Assembly: GCF_016097555.1 (NCBI RefSeq)
Contig: NC_054713.1
Coordinates: 7,575,417 to 7,639,416, forward strand
Length of the DNA: 64,000 bases
Direction of reading: 5' to 3'
From: Gigantopelta aegis
Taxonomy: Eukaryota > Mollusca > Gastropoda > Neomphalida > Peltospiridae
The notes below the pieces were generated by a model. That model was not told the origin of the DNA. It was given only the letters and a program-made list of their open reading frames with translations, and did not search any database. The position numbers and the translations under genes were made by a program. Shown one piece after another: positions 48,654-59,193 of the stretch (position 1 is its first letter; the number at the start of each line of letters is the position of its first letter).

Positions 48654-48905
48654 ATTAAAGTTTATTTTATTTAAAGACACCACTAGAGCACACTGATTTA
48701 TTAATCGTCAGCTATTGGATGTCAAACATGATACTTTTGACTCGTAGTCTTATTAGAAATCTGCAACATTTTTCCATTAGTAGCAAGGGATCTTTTAAAT
48801 GCACTTTCCCAAAGACAAGACAGCACATACCATGGCCTTTGATATACCAAAAAAATATTGAATCTGAGAATGGGTCCACTGAGGTGGAGGACAGGGGAGA
48901 GAATC
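48654..48905 (-). mobile_element. A-type SINE, head degenerate
   Basis: The inverted tail is AAAGACACCACTAGAGCACA; body GCAAGGGATCTTTTAAATGC and TGATATACCA. Confidence 0.78.
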
Positions 48906-49254
48906 CAAGAAACCCTAAGTGACATTCCAGGCCTCCAACTGAAAATGTGTGTTAAGCAAAAACATTATAGGTAACCCATTGCATTGTGCATAACTTGTTA
49001 CGACCATGCAAACCATGTCCTGAAAATAGTGTGCAAATGAAAAATTGGTTTCGCAAAACCACACTTACAGAAGTAACACTTGAATGAAATTATATTTCCC
49101 ACAATTTTTAAAGACCTGTACATAATTAATTGAAATGGTTTTTTTTTTTTAAATGGGTTTTAGCACTATTGGTTTTCTTTGGTTGTAACTCCTTTTTCAC
49201 TACAGCTACACAGGCAGTGTTTTAACCCAGGTTAAATGGGTAACATCTATATGA

Positions 49255-49479
49255 CAGGCATGACAATGACACTTGATGAAATGCCGTGAGGGGGGAGGTC
49301 TAAAGCGTGAAGTAACCCAACACAGTACGAAAGCAGATTAGAAATATTGAAAAAAAAATATTTAGACCATCTGAGTGCAAAATAAAGGTACCTACACCCC
49401 CCAAAAGGATTTGGGCGATTCACAGAAACGACCTAAATGGTTTTCAAATCCGCATATCCGCGGAAGATTGTCATGCCTG
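49255..49479. mobile_element. Possible MITE with 13-bp inverted ends
   Basis: CAGGCATGACAAT at 49255 recurs inverted (ATTGTCATGCCTG) ending at 49479. The flanks do not clearly match. Confidence 0.4.
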
Positions 49480-49671
49480 ATAAGTAGTATTTAAATATTG
49501 CATCTTAATACTGATCAAGATCCATACACAATTTGGAAAGCAAAATTAAAGCATTTTTAACAGTAAAATTACATTATTCATGGGCTTTTGCATTTACTAT
49601 ATTCAACTGGTAACATGTGTTGGTAATGTCTTGGTAAAATATCCGAAAGTTACCATCCTATTTTGGTTAGT

Positions 49672-49735
49672 AGAGTTAGGGTTAGATATACATGTAGTTA
49701 GGTTTAGGTTTAGAGTTAGGGTTAGGTTATTTTTG
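49672..49735. repeat. Degenerate telomere-like TTAGGG/TTAGGTT stretch
   Basis: GAGTTAGGGTTAG and AGAGTTAGGGTTAGGTTA with TTAGGTT variants lie here. The TTAGGG unit is the molluscan telomere repeat. Confidence 0.5.
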
Positions 49736-50211
49736 GGTTACAGGTGGACATCTTTCCCACTTGTTCTACATTTATTTACATCTACATTTATTTACATCAG
49801 TATTCGTGACAGAGTATCCAACAATTTTTAATATTTGTAACAAAATTATGCCAACTAGTAAAAAGAATTCATTAATGACAAATTTTGAAATTGCAAGAAA
49901 ATAATTCCTTCAGTGTAGATAGACAAGTAACCACAGGTTTAATTTTTTTTAATTGTTTAGATGACGTTTCACGACTAGCAATCATTTCAATGACAGCTGA
50001 CCAAGCCACCTGTGTAACACACCACACTGACACATTCACATAATAGTTTTTACATACCTACATGTATGTTACAGTCAACCTGTCAATCAAGTCAAGTTGT
50101 TCAAACGACTGGAATATTATGCTTCCATTTTAACATCACCTACAGGGACGAAATGACATCTATGGCTAAAGGATTTGGTACAATTAAAAACAAAATTCCC
50201 CAACTTATTTT

Positions 50212-50328
50212 TGTGCTTGTATCCAATTAAGGTTCAAGCATGCTGTCCTGGGCACACTTCAGCAATCTGTCCAGGGCAGTCAGTTAATGGTTAGTTGTTA
50301 GTGGTTAGTGAGGGAGAAGTCAGTTAGT
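50212..50328 (-). mobile_element. C-type SINE, 3' part
   Basis: TGCTTGTATCCAATTAAGGT and GTTAGTTGTTAGTGGTTAGT are the inverted C tail and body. Confidence 0.75.
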
Positions 50329-50572
50329 GTTTAAAACAATACCACTAGAGCACATTGATTTATTATCATCGGCTATAGGATGTCAAATATTTGATAATTT
50401 TGAGTCTTAGAGAGGAAACACGCTACATTTTTCCATTAGTAGCAAAGAATCTTTTATATACACCATTCCACAGAGAGGATAACACATACCACGGCCTTTG
50501 AAATACCAGTTGTGGTGCACTGGCTGGAACGAGAAATAGCCCAATGGGCCCAGTGATGGGGGTTCGATCCTA
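50329..50572 (-). mobile_element. A-type SINE with tail type 1
   Basis: ATACCACTAGAGCACATTGA through GGGGGTTCGATCCTAG. It directly abuts the C-type fragment. Confidence 0.8.
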
Positions 50573-52117
50573 GAAATTTCAATGTATAAATGTTAATGTT
50601 TAACAAAAAACAGGCTTCATAAGTCCTTAGTGACAGGATATTTTAAATGCCTTCTAGTCATCTGACCAAATGACCAGTTAGTCACATCGACTGTAACATA
50701 CACATACAGATATATCATAGACGAATAACAAATATATTATGTACAAATAACTGTATACAAAAATTCCCATTAATTACATCTCTTGCAGATCAATAGGAAT
50801 CAACAAGGATAATAATACATGTGTTAATAATATAGATTATTATTATTAAGAAATAAAATTCTCCAAAAATATTCTGACAGGTTACAAACTCTGTTGTAGA
50901 AGAGTCAGAATTTGCACCAAACACACCGTTACGGATACATAATAAAACGCAAAAACACGTCAAGCGAAACTAAAACAGATTCCCTATAGGTACATTTATA
51001 GCTACACTAAATGCACGCGCATATTTATGAGAGGACTGTTCTGAGTTTGTTGCCGTTGCAACAGGTTTACGACTAAAGCTAGGAATCCATGTGTACGTAC
51101 GAAGCGCAAGGCCTAAAAAAAAAAAAATGTGTTTCAGGTTTCATCCTTGAAAAAAATTGGGTAGGTAGGAACCTTTTTGCTTTCCCTTTTTTCTAAATAG
51201 AATCAAACCGATAAACCGTAATTTGCCGAGGTGTTCTGGATCTAGTTTGCCAATTGTGAAAAAAAAAATCGAAAAAAAATCAGGGATCATAATTTAAATA
51301 TTTTTTTTGTAAATGGTTTTTTTTTTGGTAGTTTTTTTTGCTTCAAAATATTTTAGAGTTACTACATAAAATTACTGTAGGTTGAGAAACCAAAAAACCA
51401 CACATCTTTTTGTTTATAAGCCTTATGTGTATTGGGACAATATTTTTCTGCTTAGAACAATGACTGCTACAAGCATTAGCACATAACTGCAAACACATTG
51501 ATATTCAGACCTAGGATTCCAATAAGAAAATAGCTCCAAACTCAGGACAGTCCCTTTAATGTTCCTATCAACACCACCGAAAGACATTATATGTTAATGT
51601 TATCGGCTTCCTCAATCATGAGATCCTAGATCCATGCCTGAAACATCTATGTAATGCACACTTTATCAAAGTTGTCTTCAGATGGTCATCCCAGACCAGA
51701 CAACGGATGGTCATGCCCGAAACCGTAGTGGTATAGGGGCACATTAAAAGGTACTCACTCGCTCACTCACTCTCTCACACACACTCTTCCCCCTTCCCCT
51801 CTCCCTCTCTCTCTCTCTAAGGATGTTGTTGTTTGATATTTCTGATTCACCAGAAAATCTGATTGATTTTGGAAGTTCTTTTCAGCACGACTGAACTAAA
51901 CATCAGTAATAAACAGGTTTTTAAACAACTAATTATAGAAGTGAAGTTCCCCGCAGTAACAGATCCAGTTATGCTGGTGGTTTGGTATGAGTATTGTTGG
52001 ATGGAAAATTATGCCGATACCAGTTAACATTTTGATCAGTATCGCATCACAAATCGACAAATTTTAGTTTCAGAAATCACTGCACAATTTAAAAACGTTA
52101 AATACTATTAAGGAAGT
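50573..52117. other. Intergenic DNA, nothing recognised
   Basis: It has T-rich and A-rich runs and a short CT run near 51790. A short piece at 50600 (AACAAAAAACAGGCTTCATA) recalls the Harbinger-like MITE end. Confidence 0.4.
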
Positions 52118-52270
52118 AAATGGTTTATTTAACAACGCACTGAACACATTTTATTTACGGTTATATGGAAATAAAGAAATGTTTTATTTAACGACGCACT
52201 CAACACATTTCATTTACGGTTATATGGCGTCAGACATATGGTTAAGGAACGGTTATATGGCGTCGGATAA
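52118..52270 (-). mobile_element. Repeated SINE tail (type 2) fragments
   Basis: TTTATTTACGGTTATATGG occurs two times, plus a third ACGGTTATATGGCGTCGG. Only tail sequence is present. Confidence 0.7.
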
Positions 52271-52794
52271 ATAGTATTACTAATTATATTATATTTTGAA
52301 CACAACATGTTCCCTCTGTATAATATGTAAGGGTGTTAGGAGTGTGTGATCAGGAAACATTTTATTCAGTATCGCATCACCATTTGCTACGCAGGTTTCA
52401 GTGATCATCACACAATATTAAAACATTAAACAGTAGTTGCTAATCAATTTTCAACTGACCAGAGATATCACTATTCAAAATTTTGAAAACAAAAAGATCC
52501 CTGCTGATTCACAAAAACAATAGTTTATGCATTTTAAATAGCACTTTTCTATGTGACTGAATGAAATATCAGGCATGAGAATGGCACAGGACAAAAAAAT
52601 AGCACTGTTAGTTGAAAACATGTTGGTATTGTTACTAAGCAAAGTCAGTAGTGTTCCTTTAAAAGGAGTTTGTCGTCATGGTAATGTGCTTTTGGAGCCT
52701 TTTTGATGACTAAAATTATATAATAAAAGACATTTTCTTGTTTACAATATCAGGGTCTGTATAAACAAGGCTTTTGTTGTTGTTCTAAAGTTTA

Positions 52795-52922
52795 AGGAAT
52801 TTTGTTCAGTTTAACACCACCACTAGAGCACATTAACGTATAGTCTCATAGTCCCATTAGTAGTAAAGGATCTTTTATATGTGCATTCCCATACAGGACA
52901 GCACATACCATGACCTTTGAAT
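52795..52922 (-). mobile_element. Short SINE fragment
   Basis: TTTAACACCACCACTAGAGC and AAAGGATCTTTTATATGTGC; centre and head missing. Confidence 0.65.
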
Positions 52923-53146
52923 GTTTGTAGTAGCTCAAACTGAAATTTACCTTTCAATCATTTCATTCGTACAAAACATACATATTGTAAAATGAAAAAT
53001 GACTGGTGCAAACAGCATATGACTGCAGCACATTGGACATAATGGTATTCTAAACAAGAAAATGTATTTAGTATGTAACTTTAGTTGTCAGACTTTGTTA
53101 GTGGGAAACATTTTACAATGGCTGCAAACTTAGGACAGTCCTTTAC

Positions 53147-53541
53147 AGGGACAGATCCTAGTTTTAAAACACTAAGGCATATTTTTCACCTAGACCCTAG
53201 ATTCAACTTATAAAAATGGACACTAAATTTTGTTAATTTACAAACCTGTAATAAATTTGGATACAACAGACTGAAACAAGAGTCTGTGACGTTGAAATAC
53301 CCTTAACAATAGACTAAAACACGACTCCATAATCATTACTTCTCGGACGCAGGTGTGTTTTTAAAAATATGAAAAATGCATTTTGTGATGTCAGAAACAC
53401 CAGGATGACCAGAAACACTTCGGTTGTACGGATATGGATAATCTAAACAATAAAATGTAAATAATATTTTATTTAAGTGATCATAAACGACTCTTAATAG
53501 TAAAAATATGCCTTAGTGTTTAAAAACTAGGGTCCGTCCCT
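53147..53541. mobile_element. MITE with about 40-bp inverted ends, copy 3 (best copy)
   Basis: The left end AGGGACAGATCCTAGTTTTA and the right end ACTAGGGTCCGTCCCT are inverted. The match extends inward through ACACTAAGGCATATTTTT. No coding content. Confidence 0.72.
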
Positions 53542-53867
53542 TTAAGGTTGGCCAAACACTTGCATATAAATAAAGAATAAAATTAAATTAAAATATATAT
53601 ATTGCATCATCAGTAATAAAGTCGTTTTACACACACCGATTTTATCTTCACCACTACATACATGCAACAAAGTCACATAATATTATAATGTAGTGTTCAA
53701 AAGAGGCAGGAACATTTATTGTAACCTGAGAAAATACTTTACTTTAGGGATCTCTACCTGACTTGTTTAATATGAAATATTACAATCACATAATACAAAA
53801 CAATCATAGATCTGACTTACAAGGTAGGCCCCTTTGTGTGGTGGCTCATGTTAAATGTCTTTCTCTC

Positions 53868-54195
53868 ACATTAGCCCCCCTATTTCACTAGATCCCCTCC
53901 CCATCTCACTAGATCCCCATCCTATCTCACTAGATCCCCTCCCCATCTCACTAGATCCCCTCCCCATCTCACTAGATCCCCATCCCATCTCACTAGATCC
54001 CCTCCCCATCTCACTAGATCCCCACCCCCCCCTCCCCATCTCACTAGATCCCCACCCCATCTCACTAGATCCCCTCCCATCTCACTAGATCCCCACCCCA
54101 TCTCACTAGTTCCCCACCCCCATCTCACTAGTTCCCCACCCCTTATCTCACTAGTTCCCCACCCCCCTATCTCACTAGTTCCCCACTATCTCACT
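53868..54195. repeat. ~20-bp minisatellite
   Basis: CCCCATCTCACTAGATCCCC units, later TAGTTCCCC, occur about 17 times in intergenic DNA. Confidence 0.9.
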
Positions 54196-54199
54196 AGTA

Positions 54200-55483
54200 C
54201 TTCATCCCAGTTCGGGTTTTTTTCTCTCTTCACACACACTTTGTTTACATAAAACTTTTTATTTTGTAGTTGGTATCAAAAATTTCCTAATGGCTCTACC
54301 CTAAAATTACAGAATTCTCAATATATACTACCACAGGAACTGCCTACGGTAATTGACAATACCATGATGATTGTCTCATTTTTTAATTCTTCACAGCACT
54401 TAAATTGCTGTGGACTATATTCAATTTTTTTTCCTTAGTAAAAAACATTTTCTAAATTGTAGGGGTTGCATATGTTAACCGGTATATATGTATTAAGCAT
54501 TGAAAAATAACCAAAAACAATAAAACTTCATACTAACTCTCACTCCTGTATGGCAACTGATCAGTGTATGCATTATTCAACAATGGTTAGGTTATCTTGA
54601 GATTCATATAGGTAAGGCATTAAATAATTTATGACTGTCATGCTATTTTGATAATAAAACTCAACCTTCACAATAAAACTGTCATTTTGGAATACAATCC
54701 TCTATCTTCAGCCAGTGGTGAAACAAAAAATCATTTCTGTCTGCAGTAACCCACACAATGATTGTGGCAGACTTTTATAATAAAAAATGTTATGGTTAGA
54801 AAAACATGAATAAATTATTATAACTGCATGTAATATGGTTATAACAGAAAACAATATTTCCAATGGGTAGCCCAATAATGCACATTAATAATTGCACTAT
54901 GTAACACATGACAAGGAATTTATTCAAAGTAATAATGTAAGCTGGAATAGGGTTGGGGGTGAGGTAATTCATTTCTATTTTTTACTTATAAATTTGAGAA
55001 ACTGTTCTCTTTCCTAAACATTAATTTTTTCAGAAAGAGTAGTTTTAATTGTTATTCTCATTGGTCATAAACTGCTCTTGACATATAATTTACTTATGAG
55101 TATAAAAATTGTTATTTCTTTATAAAAAATAATAATAATAATAATAATAAAATTTTTTTAAATAAAATAAAATAAAAAGCATAAAATTTCCACAAATTAT
55201 CTGATTTTCAATTAAGTTTCTCTGTACCCCATAATTGCACAACAAAGGTTTTAGAGTGGAGTTTTTTTTAAATGTCCACCCTGAATATGTTCCATTATTA
55301 CACTGATGACCTTTCCATTCCACACTGGTTGTACCCTGTTAAAAATATGGTAATAAATAGATGACTTGTTTAAGACAATTTGACATCAGCTTTAGGTGCA
55401 AAATCTATAGGCTCTGCTATCTGTTTAAACTAACAAGAATGTTACTGAATTTAATTTTTTCCAAATATGTAGGTACTTAAAAT
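54200..55483. other. Intergenic AT-rich DNA
   Basis: An (AAT)n run lies at about 55128-55150. Otherwise nothing is recognised. Confidence 0.4.
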
Positions 55484-55730
55484 TAATAACATATTTGCTT
55501 TAACAAGTAGAATTAAGTACAAAATTTCCTACCTAGGTAATTAAAAATTATTGAAAATCTGCCAAACTCCAATAGCCTATCAAAAGTTTTAGTGTTCGAC
55601 AGATTTTCTATAATTTAAAAAAATGGCATGTTGCACTCTGTATGCACATAAATAATGGAATAGGTGATAGTTATTTAGGTAGGAAATTTTGCAATTAATT
55701 CTACTTGTTAAAGCAAATATATGTTATTAT
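55484..55730. mobile_element. Foldback element, arms over 50 bases
   Basis: The left arm AATAACATATTTGCTTTAAC...TTTCCTACCTA has an inverted mate TAGGTAGGAAATTTTG...TAAAGCAAATATATGTTATT. An inner pair (GAAAATCTGCC / CGACAGATTTTC) extends the hairpin. Confidence 0.65.
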
Positions 55731-56036
55731 AACTTATATTTATTGCTCATGATTGTTTCTGGTTTAATAAGTGTCATGTTATTCATGCCAACTGAAAATT
55801 GTAAAAATGTGGTTAAAGACCACCATAGACCGAATTCACCCAAAAAAATAATTCTTAAACCTAGTCATTAAAGTATAAATGTAATTACATGAGTGCAAGA
55901 TAAAATCAGGTTCTGTTAATTTGACAGTATGATATTTTTTATTAAACTCTTGAGATAATAAATAAAACATTTGAACAAAACGTGCACGCTTTTAAAAAGG
56001 TATTTTCGAAAAAAAATATCATTCCCAAAACTCTTA

Positions 56037-56618
56037 GGGCCAAATATATACGAAAGCGGTTTTTCTTAAATATAGGTGTTTAAGCACTGTAGTTACAGGT
56101 GTTTAAGCACTGTAGTTACAGGTGTTTAAGCACTGTAGTTACAGGTGTTTAAGCCTTGTAGTTACAGGTGTTTAAGCACTGTAGTTACAGGTGTTTAAGC
56201 ACTGTAGTTACAGGTGTTTAAGCACTGTAGTTACAGGTGTTTAAGCCTTGTAGTTACAGGTGTTTAAGCACTGTAGTTACAGGTGTTTAAGCCTTGTAGT
56301 TACAGGTGTTTAAGCACTGTAGTTACAGGTGTTTAAGCACTGTAGTTACAGGTGTTTAAGCACTGTAGTTACAGGTGTTTAAGCACTGTAGTTACAGGTG
56401 TTTAAGCCTTGTAGTTACAGGTGTTTAAGCACTGTAGTTACAGGTGTTTAAGCACTGTAGTTACAGGTGTTTAAGCCTTGTAGTTACAGGTGTTTAAGCA
56501 CTGTAGTTACAGGTGTTTAAGCACTGTAGTTACAGGTGTTTAAGCATTGTAGTTACAGGTGTTTAAGCACTGTAGTTAGATGCATGCAAGTCAAAAAGAG
56601 GCTTTGTAAATTAGGCCC
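56037..56618. mobile_element. Harbinger-like MITE inflated by a 23-bp minisatellite
   Basis: The ends GGGCCAAATATATACGAA and TTTGTAAATTAGGCCC match the copy at 8764. The core unit AGGTGTTTAAGCACTGTAGT (23-bp period; variant GCCTTG for GCACTG) is repeated about 22 times at 56076-56578. It lies directly downstream of the PXYLP1-like gene. Confidence 0.75.
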
Positions 56619-56624
56619 TTTATT
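56619..56624 (-). terminator. Polyadenylation signal AATAAA for the PXYLP1-like gene
   Basis: TTTATT on the plus strand reads AATAAA on the minus strand, 105 bases after the stop. It abuts the end of the MITE at 56037-56618. Confidence 0.45.
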
Positions 56625-56728
56625 TTCATACACTTAAATAATCAAACCGATTTCCTTCCCATTGATGTAACAGAGCCTATATATATTTTGTACCTAAATC
56701 TCACGACCAATTCTCTGTACAATAAGAT

Positions 56729-57912
56729 TCAGTTTGAACGACATTCTTCATCGTAACTACGACCGTTAAAGCTTTGGCTTTCAAAAATCCTGTAAGCTTT
56801 TTCAAGCTCACATAATTGACCTTCAGACTTAGAACACAAGCCAACTTTGTGTGTGACATCTTTTCCGTTTAGTAGCACGCGAAGACGTGCCTTGTTCTGT
56901 TGCCGTGGCGACGCAGGACTGTACACCTCGAACACCAGTCTGGAACCCAGAGGCAGAACTCGTGATTGTTCAATGTCCAGGGCTGTGACAAGAAAACTTA
57001 GGAAAGATTCACCTGCTGAATAGAGAAGAAACTCACCTTCGCTGCTTTGCAACCAGTGAAACACATCGGAAAGAAACGAACGGGTGTGTAACTTGACAAA
57101 ATTTGCAAATATATCGTTGTTTGAGACTGCTTCTATGTGTGAATCTGCAGATTCGAAAAGAAGGTTCAGATTTGCTGTGGTTAGATTTGGACAGTTATTT
57201 CCTCGACAAGGGAGACTACTCTGATCGCACAGCCAGCCAGATAAAAGGGAGATAATTTGTTTAGGAGAAATATCTCCTCTTTCAAAACCTAGCAGATCAT
57301 TTATTTCATCATCCTGAACTGGCTCGTCTTTGAAAAGAAGATATCCTTTTTCGACAGATTTTGAAATTTGCAATTTAAGAAAATCTGCCTTGGCACAGGA
57401 ACAAATTGTAGATCGCGATTCTTTGCAGAAGTTGTAGACAGATTTTTCGACGTACATTTGAGAAAATTGCTTCTCATTAAGAAACCCATGAAGAAAGGCA
57501 GATGCTGACTGGTAAGCCAATTCTTCAGGAATACTCTTAGCAGCGAGAAAAGAGTCGCGTGAAATTTTGCGAAGAATTCTTAACTTTTTAAAGTAAGCCT
57601 TTGACAGTTGCTCCCCAATTAAAATCTGTTGCATTGCACCCAAGGGAGTTAACTGTCCTTCATCGCAGAAAGACCGACTTGGCATCATGGAGAAAATTTT
57701 GAACCTGCCTTTGTTCATCTGGACGTTTTTGTAAATATTCACAACTTCGGGAAAAGTCTGGATTTTACCGACAGAAGAATATTTTGCGTAAGTCTGAAAG
57801 TCACAATCGACTCGTGGACTAGAAAGATGGCTGACTCGGTTTGTAGACATCGTCTGACCTGGGCTGACGACAACCAACACTTTGTTCAGCTTAAACCCGG
57901 AGATGTCAGAAC
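56729..57912 (-). CDS. PXYLP1-like histidine-acid-phosphatase-fold pseudophosphatase, terminal exon
   Basis: This single exon encodes 393 residues to the stop at 56729-56731. On the minus strand it is preceded by acceptor TCTTGTAG (57913-57920). It aligns from end to end with the body of 2-phosphoxylose phosphatase 1: FKLNKVLVVV for the first strand, CDEGQLTPLG, YQSASAFLHGFL, the cysteine set CSCAKAD / LCDQSSLPC..NNC, RLVFEVYSP, LRVLLNGKDVT and a late Cys. PXYLP1 removes the xylose phosphate from the glycosaminoglycan linker in the Golgi. Here the motifs that define catalysis are gone. Where the family has RHGDR this exon has SPGQT; SRTLQS is replaced by ELAYQS; and YSAHD is replaced by YSAGE. 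The fold and cysteines are kept in a long open frame, so this looks like a selected pseudoenzyme, not decay. The N-terminal exon(s) with a membrane anchor were not found in 57913-64000. Human residues are from memory. Confidence 0.82.
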
Positions 57913-58029
57913 CTACAAGACAAAATTAAAAAAGTAAATAAATAAATAAAAATAAAAACATATTACAAAGAACCGGTGAAAATTTGCAAGATAAAAGGAA
58001 TGTGCCACTTTTGTGTTAAATCTATTTAT

Positions 58030-58165
58030 AGATCAGTTGATGTTTCTGCCAGAAAGAAATATTTGGGTACGGCGCTATGGAATTGAGTGCAACCACAGTC
58101 AAAAGGAAGTATGGGGGCCCTCCCCTAAAAAGAAAATGGGTTATGTTTAGGGTTAGGAAAATCAT
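58030..58165. repeat. Dispersed repeat with GGGGGCCCTCCCC core, copy 2
   Basis: TTTCTGCCAGAAAGAAATAT, AGTATGGGGGCCCTCCCC and AATCATACAGTAATGAT match 42821-42960. Confidence 0.65.
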
Positions 58166-58387
58166 ACAGTAATGATAACAGTCAGGGATTCAAAAATCCC
58201 ATCGCCCGACGCCCGTGCCAAGTGGAATTTTCATGCCTGGCAAGTAATTATGTTAACTGCATATGCCCGATGACAAGTGACTAATTAACATTTAAAACTG
58301 TTTTTTATTATTATTTTGTTACAAATCTCCCTAAAACCTTTGGAAAGAGTTACGATCGTTCGAGCATTTACATAGCTCCAAGAAGAA

Positions 58388-58410
58388 CTAACCCTAACCC
58401 TAATCCTAAA
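58388..58410. repeat. Short CCCTAA-type telomere-like motif
   Basis: CTAACCCTAACCCTAATCCT gives about three units on the plus strand, the inverse of the stretch at 49672. Confidence 0.45.
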
Positions 58411-58625
58411 TGCTGGACCGATCAGGACTCTTGCCAATGCTTTAACACCAAAACGAAAAACAATGTGTTGAAAAGTTCAATAACAACTTTAGAGTTATTC
58501 CCCTTTTACAATCGACTAAGATCGGTAATTTCCGCCACTGAATGTTTGACTGAATTCATACAAGTAATCGGTTCGATGATCTTCAAACTTGGAAATAGCG
58601 TCCAATACGCTTTACAGCTTATGTA

Positions 58626-58720
58626 TAGGGGAATGTCCGATTACCTCTCCATTCCTGAAAAATAATGGAGACAAGTCCCATTATTTTTCAGGAATGGAAA
58701 GTTACGAGGATATTCCCCTA
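58626..58720. repeat. Near-palindrome with 43-base arms
   Basis: TAGGGGAATGTCCGATTACC...TCCATTCCTGAAAAATAATGG is followed by its inverted copy ending ATATTCCCCTA. The loop is about ten bases. Confidence 0.65.
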
Positions 58721-59193
58721 CTTAAAATACACCACTGAGTAATAATTTTATGTGAATATATTAGTATGAAAATTAACACCAATGATTTTGGTTGGTTAAT
58801 TAAGGGGTTTGATCTCTCCATTAACAGGGCACAATATTTGACGCGAACCGCCGTTCTGTTCGCATGTCGGTTACGCAAAATTAAATTTACGCGAACCGCA
58901 AAATGGTTACGCCATGACCAGTAAACGTTCAGAAATTAAAACTTGCTAACTTCACGATTACAGGACGTTTATTCACGCAGACATACTACTAGTATTTCTA
59001 CTAATGTTTTAGGCTGAATTTTAGATACTTGATACGCAGCAAATCAGTAAACAACGTTATATTTCAACAGTTGTAATTTACAACCAGTCTAAAGTAAATG
59101 TTCAGTATAGAGTCGAGCCAAAAGTTTTAAAGAAATGTGCTCAGACCACTAGGGACGGCTAAATTATCTCCTGCTATTTTATCTAAAGGAATA

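Noticed and set aside
53855-54128. Repeat proteins (SLDPLPI on plus, SSEMGRG on minus)
   Set aside because: Read-through of a 20-bp minisatellite in both strands.
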